This document shows positions 1 through 8,946 of a stretch of DNA of 64,000 nucleotides, one piece after another. The stretch is from Planctomycetota bacterium (GTDB lineage Bacteria > Planctomycetota > Phycisphaerae > Phycisphaerales > UBA1924), in assembly GCA_020831805.1 (NCBI GenBank), contig JAFIFX010000007.1, positions 62,001 through 126,000 on the forward strand, in the 5' to 3' direction. The notes under the pieces were generated by a model. The model was not told where the DNA came from. It made no database searches and was given only the letters and a program-made list of their open reading frames with translations. Positions within the stretch are counted from its first letter, which is position 1. Each line of letters begins with the position of its first letter. The position numbers and the translations under genes are program-made.

Positions 1-1152
1 CACCCCGACCATGCCGGCCAGCTTGTAGGCCATGCCCCACAGGCCGAAGAACTCCCCGGACCGGCCGGCTGGTGTAAACGCCCCAACGATCGCCCGGGAG
101 GAGGTTCCGATCCCTCCCAGGCCAAGACCGATGAGCGCGGCGACCCCGAAGTAAACCGGCGGTGGGGGCTTGATGAACTCGGCGGCGGCCATCGCGATGG
201 TGCAGAGCACCCAGATTCCCAGGAAGATCGAGATCGTCCGGACATGGCCCAGGCGGTCCTGGACCAGGCCCGCGCCAGCCGCGGAGAGGCCTCCCGTCAC
301 GGTCACCACCAGGGCCATCCGGATGAGTTCCTCGAGCCCGAAGCCGAGCCGGTCGCCGATCACCCCCAGACCGAAGATCATGGTCATCGTGCCCATGCTG
401 TACACGGAGAACGCGGCGTAGAACCGGGCGAGCTGGCGGTAGCGGGTCGACTCGCGGGCGCTCTCCGCGAGGCGACGGAACGCCCCCCCGATGATCGTGG
501 CGGCATCGGTCTTGACCGGCGTCGCCTTCTCCCGCAGCCAGATCGCGGCGGGGATGATGCCCAGGCCGAACCAGACGCCCGCAAAGTACAGCATCGGGCG
601 GATCTCGATCGTGCCGTTCTCGTCCCGGGCCGCGATCGTCGCGTAGGCGGCGGTGATGATCAGCAGCACGAGCGCGCCGACATAACTCATCGTCCAGCCG
701 ATCGCCGAGACGCGTCCGACGGTCTTCGGCGTGGAGATCTCGGGCAGGAAGGAGCCGAGAAAGTTTTCGCCGAGGCCGAGGGCCACGGCCGCGATGATGT
801 ACAGGGCGATGGCGAGCGGGAGCTGCCCGGGCTGCAGGAATCCCAGGGCGAAGGTCAGGGTGGCGCAGATCACCCCGGTCGTGAGCAGCAGTTCGCGTTT
901 CCAGGCACGCTGGTCGGCCATCGCCCCGATGACCGGGGACAAGACCACGATCAGGCCGAGGCTGACCGCGCTCATGCTGAACCACGCCAGACGCCCCTTG
1001 CTGTCGTCGGCCACGATCACGCCGACGATGAAGAGGGGAAAGAGCAGCGTGTTGATGAGCAGCTGGAAGGACTGGTTGGCGACATCGTAAATGCCCCACG
1101 AGAACACGGCCCGCGGTTCGGCTAGCGAGCGGAATGGGGGGGGCCATCGCAT
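1..1152 (-). CDS. MFS transporter, UMF1/Atg22-like family (3' part cut by window edge)
   Basis: The reading frame is open from an ATG at 1152 to the left edge, giving about 384 residues. Hydrophobic helices fill most of it: near the N-terminus FQLLINTLLFPLFIVGVIV, then blocks with LIVVLSPVIGAMAD, LALGFLQ and VALGLGENFLGSFLPEI. The opening SWGIYDVANQSF and the ENFLGSFLPE segment fit the UMF1 group of major facilitator permeases, which in bacteria are mostly of unknown substrate. It should sit in the inner membrane. It starts 23 bases after the stop of the hydrolase gene on the same strand and is probably the last visible gene of a three-gene minus-strand operon. Family assignment is fairly firm, substrate unknown. 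Confidence 0.8.
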   Translation of the reverse strand, partial: MRWPPPFRSLAEPRAVFSWGIYDVANQSFQLLINTLLFPLFIVGVIVADDSKGRLAWFSMSAVSLGLIVVLSPVIGAMADQRAWKRELLLTTGVICATLTFALGFLQPGQLPLAIALYIIAAVALGLGENFLGSFLPEISTPKTVGRVSAIGWTMSYVGALVLLIITAAYATIAARDENGTIEIRPMLYFAGVWFGLGIIPAAIWLREKATPVKTDAATIIGGAFRRLAESARESTRYRQLARFYAAFSVYSMGTMTMIFGLGVIGDRLGFGLEELIRMALVVTVTGGLSAAGAGLVQDRLGHVRTISIFLGIWVLCTIAMAAAEFIKPPPPVYFGVAALIGLGLGGIGTSSRAIVGAFTPAGRSGEFFGLWGMAYKLAGMVGV

Positions 1153-1175
1153 GGGGGCAGGGTATCCGGGGGGCG

Positions 1176-1997
1176 TCAGGTCCGCTCGCCCAGAAGCACG
1201 CTTTCGAGAAAGGCGAGCTGGATGTTCTTGGCGTCGTTGGCGTGGCGGCCGAACCCGGCGTGCTCCTCGGGGGCGCCGGTCTCGCTGAAGGTGTGTAGGC
1301 GGATCAGGTCCGGGTCGGCGTCCTTGGCCCGGTAGTGGTCACGCAGGCGGTCTAGGAAGGCCCGCTGGACCTGGAAGGGGACCATGCGGTCCCCCTCGTT
1401 GTGCAGGGCGAGCAGGGGGATCGGGCGGAAGCCCGCCAGGTGGCGGCTGGTGTCGATCGCCTCGACCGCGGCGCGGTCGTGCGGCACGGGCCAGGGCCGC
1501 GCCGAGCCGGCGTCCTCGGGGAAGTACAGCGCGGCCAGGTCGCCCGTGGTGCCTTCCACGGCGGCCGCGATGAACGGATGCGGATCGCACAGGCGGCGCA
1601 GCGTGGCCATCCCCCCGGCGGACATCCCGCCGATGGCGGCCCGGCCGGTGTCCAGGCGGGGGAAGCGTTCGCGGATCGAGGCGAGCACGCCGTCGATCTC
1701 GCCGACCATGCGGGCGACGACGCCGGGTGTCTGCTCGGCGCTGTGGGCGCCGGGCTCGAACCGCTCGCCGTGGCCGGGCAGGTCCAGCGCGACCGCGCCG
1801 ATGCCGGTTCTGACCCAGCGCAGGTAGCGGCCGGGGTCGAGTTCCTTGCTGACCGTCCGACCGTGCATCCAGAGCACGAACGGCACGGGGCCGTCGCCTT
1901 CTGGCGTTGCGATCAGCGCGGGAACCCCGTCGCCGAGGTTTTCGTGCGTGGCGCGCTCGGCGAGGGCCCGGGGGAGTTGGGCGAAGCGTGGTTCCAT
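1176..1997 (-). CDS. alpha/beta hydrolase, dienelactone hydrolase/prolyl oligopeptidase type
   Basis: This is a 273-residue cytoplasmic alpha/beta hydrolase without a signal peptide. The oxyanion strand LWMHGR lies near residue 43. The nucleophile elbow GMSAGG is at 124-129 with Ser126. An acid candidate, Asp203, sits in HNEGDRMVPF, and a late His246 in EEHAGFG, so a complete Ser-Asp-His triad can be proposed. The family includes small-molecule esterases and dienelactone hydrolases; the substrate cannot be read from sequence. It lies 14 bases downstream of the UDPGP-family gene and 23 bases upstream of the transporter, pointing to co-transcription. Confidence 0.82.
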   Translation of the reverse strand: MEPRFAQLPRALAERATHENLGDGVPALIATPEGDGPVPFVLWMHGRTVSKELDPGRYLRWVRTGIGAVALDLPGHGERFEPGAHSAEQTPGVVARMVGEIDGVLASIRERFPRLDTGRAAIGGMSAGGMATLRRLCDPHPFIAAAVEGTTGDLAALYFPEDAGSARPWPVPHDRAAVEAIDTSRHLAGFRPIPLLALHNEGDRMVPFQVQRAFLDRLRDHYRAKDADPDLIRLHTFSETGAPEEHAGFGRHANDAKNIQLAFLESVLLGERT

Positions 1998-2011
1998 CCG
2001 CGGGCTTTCGG

Positions 2012-3427
2012 TCAGAGGACGACGGTGGCCCCCGGTTCGATCCGCGTGGGCAGGTCGGTTTCGCGGAGCTGCTCGGGGTCCTGGGCGGTCAGTGGGGAGA
2101 TCTCGATGACGGCATTGGGCGTGCCATCGGGGTGGCGGGGGACGCTCACGCCGCAGGCCTCGAGCCAGCGTGCGGCCCGTTCGGTCTGGAGCCGTTTGCT
2201 GGACTCGATCGAGTCGGTGCCGGTGGCGTTCTTGACCGGGGCGAACTCCTCGACGCGGTCGGTCTCCACGACAATGGATTGGTCCGCCATGGGGATGGCG
2301 TCGAACACGAAGCGTTCGAGCTTCACGGCGTTCGGCTCGGCGGGGTCGATGTGCCGCTGGGATTCCGGATCGAAGTGGGGGACTTTCTTGACCGCGCGGT
2401 GGAACGGCAGGGCGAAGTCGGGATCACCCGAGACCTTGTCGATGAAGTCGACGCTGATGGCGTGGATCGCGATCGAGCCCGCGTTGAAGCGCAGCCGGCC
2501 CGCATCGTCGGTCTGCTTGGCCAGCTCGACGGGCAGGTCGGAGTACTCGATGACCTGGGTGCGTCCGTCTGCCTCGCAGAACACGCCGACCTTCTCGTCC
2601 CACGAGGCTTTGGCGACCATCTTGGAGCTGAACTGGCCGGAGGAGTTCGGCGAGGAGGCGTGCAGCCCGAGGAAGACGGGGTCCACGGGGCGTGCGTGGG
2701 GGTTGTCGACCTGGAAGTAGGAGAGGTGTTCCACGCCGCGGCGTTGCATGTCCTCCAGCGCGCCGGAGACGCGCAGGGCGCGGAACGAGCCGCCGTGGCC
2801 GTCGGGGTTGGTGGCCAGCACGCCGGGCTCGGCGAGCAGCATGCGGGCGGTGGACTTGTCAAAGCTCGGCATGACGCCCTGGGGAAAAAAACGAATGGCG
2901 TCGGGCCGCAGGCCGAAGTGGGCGTGCTGCGCGAAGAAAGCGGCCGTGGTCTCGTGGTTGAGCGGGCTGGTCATGATGTACCAGGGGATGGTGACCCCAT
3001 AGCGGTTCTGGGCGCCCGCGATGCCCTCGGCGAAGATCTGGAAGAGCGGCTTGTCGGTGGCGCAGGCGGTCGGGAAGCAGCCCTTGGGCCCGTCATACCC
3101 GAGCCTGGAACCCTGGCCGCCGGCGACGGTGAAGCAGGCCACCTTGCCGGCCCGGATTAAGGCTTCGCCCGTGTGCCGCGCCGGCTCGCGTGACGGATCG
3201 TCCATCGCGATGACCTGCGCCGGTTCGAGGGTGGTCGGGGGTGGCAGCGAGCCGTCCTGGCGGACATACCGCTCGATCAGCGGGGCCAGCTCGTCGGGGT
3301 CGAACGCGCCGAGTTCGGCCAGGTACCGCTCGCGGGCGCCCGCGTCAAGCGATTCGGCGTGCCGGATCAGGTGTTCCTGCCCGATGTGGGCGAAGGCGGC
3401 GAGTTGGTCGGCGGTCGGGGTGGTCAT
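2012..3427 (-). CDS. UDPGP-family uridylyltransferase (UTP-sugar-1-phosphate type)
   Basis: The 471-residue protein belongs to the UDPGP type 1 family, which makes UDP-glucose or UDP-N-acetylhexosamine from UTP and the sugar 1-phosphate. The nucleotide-binding signature GGQGSRLGYDGPKG lies at about residues 103-116, and the acceptor region with FNAGSIAIHAI is in the second half. The long form resembles eukaryote-like UDP-GlcNAc pyrophosphorylases (UAP/AGX) rather than GalU or GlmU. Three in-frame starts exist at 3436 (GTG), 3433 and 3427. I prefer 3427 because GGAG stands eight bases upstream. It heads the minus-strand operon with the hydrolase and the transporter. Precise sugar specificity is not decidable here. 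Confidence 0.85.
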   Translation of the reverse strand: MTTPTADQLAAFAHIGQEHLIRHAESLDAGARERYLAELGAFDPDELAPLIERYVRQDGSLPPPTTLEPAQVIAMDDPSREPARHTGEALIRAGKVACFTVAGGQGSRLGYDGPKGCFPTACATDKPLFQIFAEGIAGAQNRYGVTIPWYIMTSPLNHETTAAFFAQHAHFGLRPDAIRFFPQGVMPSFDKSTARMLLAEPGVLATNPDGHGGSFRALRVSGALEDMQRRGVEHLSYFQVDNPHARPVDPVFLGLHASSPNSSGQFSSKMVAKASWDEKVGVFCEADGRTQVIEYSDLPVELAKQTDDAGRLRFNAGSIAIHAISVDFIDKVSGDPDFALPFHRAVKKVPHFDPESQRHIDPAEPNAVKLERFVFDAIPMADQSIVVETDRVEEFAPVKNATGTDSIESSKRLQTERAARWLEACGVSVPRHPDGTPNAVIEISPLTAQDPEQLRETDLPTRIEPGATVVL

Positions 3428-3498
3428 GTTCATCACTCCAGGCTCCGTGGCATGGTACGGGCGGGGCGCCGCGTGGGGCGGCGGGCTTAGAGTTGGGC

Positions 3499-4203
3499 AT
3501 GATCGATCCGTTCGCCGCCCCGCCCCGCCTGCCGCTGGTCGCCCCGTCCATCCTGGCCGCCGATTTCGCGCGGCTCGGCGAGGACTGTCGCGACGCCCTC
3601 GACCGCGGGGGCGACCTGCTCCATGTGGACATCATGGACGGGCACTTCGTCCCGAACCTCTCGATGGGCCCGGCGGTCTGCGAGGCCGCCCGCAAGGCGT
3701 GTCCGGACGCGTTTCTGGATGTCCACCTGATGGTGACAGACCCGGACGACTTCGTGGACCCGTTCATCAAGGCCGGGGCCAACCTGATCTCGTTCCATAT
3801 CGAGGTGCGGGAGGGGTCGGCGGCTCGGGAACTGATCCGGCGGATCCACGGCGAGGGCCTGCGGGCCGGGATCGCCCTCAATCCGGACACCCCGGCCGAG
3901 CGGATCATGCCCTTCGTGGACATCGTGGACCTGGTCGTGGTCATGAGTGTTTTTCCCGGTTTTGGCGGTCAGGCCTTCATCCCGGAGGTGCTGTCCAAGG
4001 CCGATCTGATCCGCCCGGCGATGCGGGCTGATCAACGGCTTGAGATCGACGGTGGGATCGGCCCCCAAACAGCCCCGCAGGCCATCGAAGCGGGTTTCGA
4101 CCTGCTGGTGGCCGGTTCCGCGGTGTTCGGCCGATCCGGAGATGATCGGACCCGGGCGATTGGGGCGATCCGGGACGGCACGGGTGTCGGGGTGGGTCGA
4201 TGA
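3499..4203 (+). CDS. rpe: ribulose-phosphate 3-epimerase
   Basis: The 234-residue TIM-barrel enzyme interconverts ribulose 5-phosphate and xylulose 5-phosphate in the pentose phosphate pathway. Recognisable family motifs are VAPSILAADF near residue 14, HVDIMDGHFVPN at 42-53 (metal ligands His42 and Asp44), DVHLMV in the middle, FPGFGGQ for the phosphate loop and the late EIDGGI with the second catalytic Asp. Length is typical. The open frame extends further upstream, but the ATG at 3499 begins just before the first conserved strand. It is divergent from the UDPGP-family gene with about 70 bases between them, so both promoters must lie there. Confidence 0.93.
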   Translation: MIDPFAAPPRLPLVAPSILAADFARLGEDCRDALDRGGDLLHVDIMDGHFVPNLSMGPAVCEAARKACPDAFLDVHLMVTDPDDFVDPFIKAGANLISFHIEVREGSAARELIRRIHGEGLRAGIALNPDTPAERIMPFVDIVDLVVVMSVFPGFGGQAFIPEVLSKADLIRPAMRADQRLEIDGGIGPQTAPQAIEAGFDLLVAGSAVFGRSGDDRTRAIGAIRDGTGVGVGR

Positions 4204-4349
4204 CCCGGGCAAAAACCTGACAGATGCGTCGCTTCGGGTGGATCGTCGGCCCGGAGGATCCGAGGTTGGTAGACTTTCCGCTCCGCCGCCGGGACCGTGC
4301 CGGCTCGCGGACCGCGTCCGTGACGCGACCCTGGCCGGAGATCCGTTGC

Positions 4350-4976
4350 ATGCCAAAGCCCACCTCTGTCAGACTCGTGCTTCTCTCGGCCGCTCCGACG
4401 GCTTGGGATGAGGCCGGGCGTCTGATCGGTCAAGCCGCCCTCCCCGCGACCGACGGCGGGACCGACAGCCTCCACCAGCGGGCCAAGGCGTTCGTCCAGG
4501 CTTTTGACGGGGAACTCGATCTGGTGCTTTGCGGCCCCGAGGATTCGACCCGCGCGTCCGCGGCCCTCCTGGCCGAGGCCGCGGGCTGCAAGCTTCGGCA
4601 GCTCAATGAGTTGGCGAATGTGAATCTGGGTCTGTGGGAGGGCTCGCTGCGTGAGGAGCTCGAGGGCCGTTGCCCTTCGACCTACAAGGCCTGGCGCGAT
4701 CAGCCCGATCGCATCCGTCCCCCCGAGGGCGAAGCGATCGGCGATGCGGCGGCGCGGGCAATGGCGGTCATCCGGAAAGCACTCGACAAAGCCAGGACGG
4801 AGCAGCCCGTGATCGGCGTGGTGGTCCGCCCCCTGTTGTGGGCGGCCCTGCTGTCACGGCTCAACGAGGAGCCCTGGGGCTCATACTGGACGCTGGCCGA
4901 TCAGGCTGGCGAAATCCGTTGCCTGACGCGTCCGATCGCCGATCTGAATCCTGAGGCGATTTCCGCCTCGGCGTGA
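4350..4976 (+). CDS. histidine-phosphatase-fold protein lacking catalytic histidines
   Basis: This 208-residue protein has the outline of the phosphoglycerate mutase/histidine phosphatase family. A first strand RLVLLSAAPTAWDE (8-21) stands where active members have LVRHGxTxWN. LNELANVNLGLWEG matches the family segment before the catalytic Glu, and PPEGEAIGDAAARAM matches the ...GES region. In the last block, VVVRPLLWAALL stands where VSHGGVIRALL is expected. Both catalytic histidines and the RHG motif are therefore absent, so phosphatase or mutase activity is unlikely. GGAG stands just before the ATG at 4350. Its stop overlaps the possible upstream start of accD, suggesting co-transcription. 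A regulatory or substrate-binding role is inference only. Confidence 0.7.
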   Translation: MPKPTSVRLVLLSAAPTAWDEAGRLIGQAALPATDGGTDSLHQRAKAFVQAFDGELDLVLCGPEDSTRASAALLAEAAGCKLRQLNELANVNLGLWEGSLREELEGRCPSTYKAWRDQPDRIRPPEGEAIGDAAARAMAVIRKALDKARTEQPVIGVVVRPLLWAALLSRLNEEPWGSYWTLADQAGEIRCLTRPIADLNPEAISASA

Positions 4977-5029
4977 TGCAAGACAACGGCCCGGTCGCCC
5001 AAACAGTCGGCACGGGCAAGGACGATTCG

Positions 5030-5881
5030 ATGCCACCAACCGCGACACGAACCTGGGCGGACCTCAAGCAGGATCAGCCGGCCTCGCGCCGGTCCATCCC
5101 CGAGGGTCTCTGGCTGCGCTGCCCGAGCTGCGCCCAGATGATCTACCGGCGTCAGATGGAGTCCAACCAGCATGTCTGTCCGGAGTGCAACCACCACTAC
5201 CGGATCGGCGCCGCCGAGCGCATCCGCCAGCTGGCCGACACGGACACCTTCGTGCCGATGTTCACGAACCTGCGTGCGAAGGACCCGCTGAGCTTCACCG
5301 ACCTGAAGGCCTATCCGGATCGGCTCCGCGCCGAGCAGATCAAGACCGGTCAGAACGAGGGCTGCCAGGCGGGTGAACTCTTTATCAAGGGTCGCGCCGC
5401 GGTGGCGGCATGCCTGGACCTGACTTTCATGATGGGCTCGATGGGCAGCGTGGTCGGCGAGACGCTGACCCGCGCGATCGAGCACGCGACGCAGAAAAGT
5501 CTCCCACTCGTCATCGTGAGCTGCTCCGGCGGCGCCCGCATGCAGGAGGCCGGGCTGAGCCTCATGCAGATGGCCAAGACCTCCGCCGCCCTGGCGCGGT
5601 TCGACGACAAGGGCGGGCTGTTCATCAGCGTGCTGACCGACCCGACCACGGGCGGCGTGACCGCCTCGTTCGCGATGCTCGGCGATGTGATCCTGGCCGA
5701 GCCGCAGGCGTTGATCGGCTTCGCCGGACCGCGGGTGATCCAGCAGACCATCCGTCAGGAGCTGCCCGAGGGCTTCCAGCGTTCCGAGTTCCTGCTCAAG
5801 AAGGGCATGGTGGACCGGGTGGTGCACCGCCACCAGCTCCGCAGCGAGATCGCACGCCTGATCGACTACTCCGGTGTCTGA
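5030..5881 (+). CDS. accD: acetyl-CoA carboxylase carboxyltransferase beta subunit
   Basis: AccD is the zinc-bearing half of the carboxyltransferase that moves the carboxyl group from biotin to acetyl-CoA, giving malonyl-CoA for fatty acid synthesis. The 283-residue protein shows the N-terminal four-cysteine zinc ribbon, C31-x2-C34 and C50-x2-C53, after the typical RSIPEGLW lead-in. The crotonase-fold core follows with GGARMQEAGLSLMQMAKT and TTGGVTASFAMLGD. Starts at 4973/4976 would overlap the previous gene. I chose 5030 because AAGGA precedes it by seven bases and because other AccD proteins begin about 20 residues before the zinc ribbon. Its end overlaps the start of lnt by eight bases. 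Confidence 0.95.
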   Translation: MPPTATRTWADLKQDQPASRRSIPEGLWLRCPSCAQMIYRRQMESNQHVCPECNHHYRIGAAERIRQLADTDTFVPMFTNLRAKDPLSFTDLKAYPDRLRAEQIKTGQNEGCQAGELFIKGRAAVAACLDLTFMMGSMGSVVGETLTRAIEHATQKSLPLVIVSCSGGARMQEAGLSLMQMAKTSAALARFDDKGGLFISVLTDPTTGGVTASFAMLGDVILAEPQALIGFAGPRVIQQTIRQELPEGFQRSEFLLKKGMVDRVVHRHQLRSEIARLIDYSGV

Positions 5882-7610
5882 ACCGACCCAACGACCCGAG
5901 ACCGGACCCGCCCGCCCCCGTTTGCGGGCGTTCGTCCTTGGGCTGGCGCACGCCCTGCTGTTCGCGATGGCCTTCCCGCCGCTGGGGTGGTGGTGGATGG
6001 CGTTCCTTGCGCCGGTCCCGCTGCTGATGGTCGCGTACCGGCCCGGACCGTCGCCGATGGCGGCCGGATTCTGGGCCATGCTTGGCGTGCTCCCGTTCTG
6101 GGTCTGGACCCACGGCTGGATCGCGGGCGTTTCCATGCTCGGCGTGTATCCGCTGGTGGTCTACCTCGGTCTGTACGCATGGGCCTTCGTCGTGCTCGGA
6201 GCGATGGCGGCGCGGGCGCGTCGGATCCCGGCGATGGTCGGCCTGATCGTCGTCTGGCTGGGGCTGGAGTTCTTCCGGGGCCGCATCGCGTGGTCGGGGT
6301 ATCCGTGGTATCTGACCGGGCACCCGCTGATCGAGTCGCCGAGCCATGCGTGGCTTGCGGCGTTGGGCGGCGTCACGCTGGTGTCGCTGATGGTCCTGCT
6401 GCCGGGGGCGTGGTGGGTGACCCGCCGGTCGTGCCCGAGGCGGTGGGCGGTCGGCGCCGGGGTGGTCTTCGGGGCGTGGCTGGTCGGCGGGCCGGTGGTC
6501 GATGCGGTCACGGCTGAGCGCCCCGGCGTTCCGGTTCGGATCGGGATCGTGCAGACCAATGTGCCGCAGGACAACCGGATGGACTGGACGGTGGTGCAGC
6601 GGCTGATCGACTGGATGGCGATGCGCGATCTGACGGTGGGGCTCGCGATGTCGGACGACCCGCCGGAACTGATCGTGTGGCCGGAGGGCCTGGTGCCGGG
6701 TTGGACCATGGACCCGGTCTCGCTGAGGCAGGAGATCGATCGGGGCATCTTCTGGCGGCTGCAGCCCGAGACCGCCGAGCAGGCTGCCCTGATCGCACAC
6801 TACGGCGACGAGGTGGCCGCCACGCAGATCGTCGAGGAGCTGCTGGCGATGCAGCACGCCCTGGGCGTGCCCATGCTCGTGGGATCGGTGGCCTACGAGG
6901 GGCTCGACATCGTCCGCTCCGAACGCGGCGGCATGGTGTACGACTCCGACGCGATGTTCAACAGCGCGTTCCTGATCCGCAATGGGCGCGTCTCGGATGT
7001 GTGGTACGACAAGGTCCACCTGACCCCGTTCGGCGAGACCATGCCGTACATCTCGAACTGGCCGTGGCTGCAGGATCGGCTGCTGGCGATCGGCGCTGAC
7101 GGGATGAGCTTCGGCCTCACGCCGGCGCGATCCATCCGCACGCTCCCGCTGCACGGGACGAGCGCGGGGGATGTCGAGCTGGTCACGCCGATCTGCTTTG
7201 AGGCGACGATGCCCGCGGTCTGCCGGCGGCTCGTCGGCAGGGCCCTGGCCACGGGCCGCCCGGTGCTGATGGTCAATATCACGAACGACGGCTGGTTCGC
7301 CGGTTCGGACCGCGGCCGGTTGATGCACGAGTTGGGCGCCCGGTGGCGGTGCGTCGAGCTGGGGCTCTCGATGGTCCGCTGCGCCAACACCGGCGTGTCG
7401 GGCCTGATCGATCGGCGGGGCCGGGTCGTCTCCCGAACCGAGCCCCGGGTCGAGGGGACGCTGGTTGTCGAGGCCCCGGTCTGGCGGCCCCGGACGCCGT
7501 ACCTGCGTGTCGGCGAGTGGGGGGGGTGGGCGGCCCTGGCCCTTCTGCCCGTGTTGGCCTGGATGGGCCGGGCTCGAAATTCCTCCGAACCGAGCGGGCC
7601 GGACGAATGA
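5874..7610 (+). CDS. lnt: apolipoprotein N-acyltransferase
   Basis: Lnt adds the third acyl chain to the N-terminal cysteine of lipoproteins in the inner membrane. The 578-residue protein has a run of N-terminal membrane helices (for example FVLGLAHALLFAMAF, then a WWWMAF block) followed by a nitrilase-type periplasmic domain. The catalytic triad is visible: Glu271 in VWPEG, Lys380 in DKVHLTPFGE and Cys441 in TPICFEA. A late NDGWF segment also fits. The start is GTG at 5874, eight bases inside accD, so translation may be coupled. The nitrilase domain has extra length between Glu and Lys. Lipoproteins are encoded nearby at 7675 and 16651. Confidence 0.93.
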   Translation: MSEPTQRPETGPARPRLRAFVLGLAHALLFAMAFPPLGWWWMAFLAPVPLLMVAYRPGPSPMAAGFWAMLGVLPFWVWTHGWIAGVSMLGVYPLVVYLGLYAWAFVVLGAMAARARRIPAMVGLIVVWLGLEFFRGRIAWSGYPWYLTGHPLIESPSHAWLAALGGVTLVSLMVLLPGAWWVTRRSCPRRWAVGAGVVFGAWLVGGPVVDAVTAERPGVPVRIGIVQTNVPQDNRMDWTVVQRLIDWMAMRDLTVGLAMSDDPPELIVWPEGLVPGWTMDPVSLRQEIDRGIFWRLQPETAEQAALIAHYGDEVAATQIVEELLAMQHALGVPMLVGSVAYEGLDIVRSERGGMVYDSDAMFNSAFLIRNGRVSDVWYDKVHLTPFGETMPYISNWPWLQDRLLAIGADGMSFGLTPARSIRTLPLHGTSAGDVELVTPICFEATMPAVCRRLVGRALATGRPVLMVNITNDGWFAGSDRGRLMHELGARWRCVELGLSMVRCANTGVSGLIDRRGRVVSRTEPRVEGTLVVEAPVWRPRTPYLRVGEWGGWAALALLPVLAWMGRARNSSEPSGPDE

Positions 7611-7674
7611 AGTACAACTCTATGATCCGGGGGCGTCGCCCCATATTCACAGCTCAAGCAGGAACGAGGGACAT

Positions 7675-8784
7675 ATGCACGGCACCGGAAACAGGCTCGG
7701 ATCGATCATGGTGGTGCTCGGGGGGTTCGCGGCCGGCTCGCTGACGGGCTGCGGCTTCAAGATCGAGCCGCACCCCGAGTTCGCCGGGTCCGACGCCCGC
7801 CCCGCGCAGCCGGCGGCCGCTTCTTCGGCCCCGCTGCCGACCGAGCAGCGTCCCCTGCGGGAGGAAGCCATCCAGCGGCTGATGGCGATGACCAACAGCC
7901 AGAACCCCCAAGTCCGTGCCAACGCGATCGAGGGCCTGGAGCGTCTGGGCAGCCGGGCCGAACCGGCGGTGGCCCTCGCCCTGCAGGACGAAAACCCGGG
8001 GGTCCGTTCTGTCGCGGCCATCGTGGTCGGCCGGGCCGGCTTGCCGGACCTGGGTCCGACGCTCCGGACCATGCTCAATGACGAATCCGAGTTCGTCCGC
8101 GCCTCGGCCGCCGCGTCGCTGTTCATGTTGCGTCAGCAGGTCGACCCCAGCGAGCTGTCGGCCATGCTGCTCGAGGGGCGGAACCCGCGTATCCGCGCTC
8201 ACGCGGCGTTCCTGATCGGGGAGATGGGTGATCAGTCCGCCATCCCGATGCTGCGCCAGGCGTGGGCCACCCCCATCCGGTCGGCGTCGGAGATCGAGCG
8301 TCGGCTGGTCCGCCTGCAGATCGCAGAGGCCCTGATCAAGCTCGGCGACGAGGCCAGCATCGACGCGGTCAGGGCCGCCCTGTACCCCGCTCGCCCGGAG
8401 GAACTCGAGGCGACCGCCCTTGCGGTGCAGATCATCGGGGAGGTCCGCGATCGCGGCTCGATCGACCAGCTCATCCACCTGTCGGACGGCGAAGGGAGCC
8501 GGGTCATGCCAGCGGAAGTCCGCCTGGCGGTGGCGGGTGCGCTGGCCAAGATGGGTCTGACACAGGGCGGGTTCATCGCGGCGGAGTATGCGTCGAACCC
8601 CAGCGAAGCCATCCGGGCTCAGGCGGCGATGGTCTACGGACGCACGGGCCGGGCCGAACACCTTCCCAGATTGCGGGCGATGCTGGACGATCCTTCTGAG
8701 TTGGTCCGGGTGGCGGCCGCCGCGGGCGTGGTGGACCTGGCCCTGGGCGGGGCACAGGCGGATGCGGCCGGCTCGGGATCCTGA
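7675..8784 (+). CDS. HEAT-repeat lipoprotein
   Basis: The 369-residue protein begins with a lipoprotein signal peptide. A hydrophobic stretch IMVVLGGFAAGS is followed by the lipobox LTGC with Cys26 as the modified residue. After a Pro/Ala linker it consists of repeated helical pairs such as NPQVRANAIEGLERLG, NPGVRSVAAIVVGRAG, SEFVRASAAASLFML and NPRIRAHAAFLIGEMGD, a regular HEAT/PBS-lyase repeat array. Such arrays are protein-protein scaffolds; the partner is unknown. GAGGG precedes the ATG at 7675. It follows lnt, the enzyme that would finish its lipid anchor, though this adjacency proves nothing. Confidence 0.8.
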   Translation: MHGTGNRLGSIMVVLGGFAAGSLTGCGFKIEPHPEFAGSDARPAQPAAASSAPLPTEQRPLREEAIQRLMAMTNSQNPQVRANAIEGLERLGSRAEPAVALALQDENPGVRSVAAIVVGRAGLPDLGPTLRTMLNDESEFVRASAAASLFMLRQQVDPSELSAMLLEGRNPRIRAHAAFLIGEMGDQSAIPMLRQAWATPIRSASEIERRLVRLQIAEALIKLGDEASIDAVRAALYPARPEELEATALAVQIIGEVRDRGSIDQLIHLSDGEGSRVMPAEVRLAVAGALAKMGLTQGGFIAAEYASNPSEAIRAQAAMVYGRTGRAEHLPRLRAMLDDPSELVRVAAAAGVVDLALGGAQADAAGSGS

Positions 8785-8946
8785 TCGCGGGTTGGGGCGT
8801 ATCGGTCGGTCCCGGTCCCTGGTTGTGGATGGTTCCGGGTCCTGTGCAGCGGGGGCGAGGGGCGGCTACACTTCCGCCCCACGGATTCCCGGTCGGGCCG
8901 GATGCCCGGTTTGGGTTTTGGTTCAGCATGAGTCGAGGAGCAGACC

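Noticed and set aside
244..3160. Long plus-strand open frames opposite the MFS, hydrolase and UDPGP genes (for example 244-1125, 1401-2720, 1907-3160)
   Set aside because: They are antisense to clear genes and low in hydrophobic structure, rich in Arg/Gly/Asp as expected from reversed G+C-rich codons.
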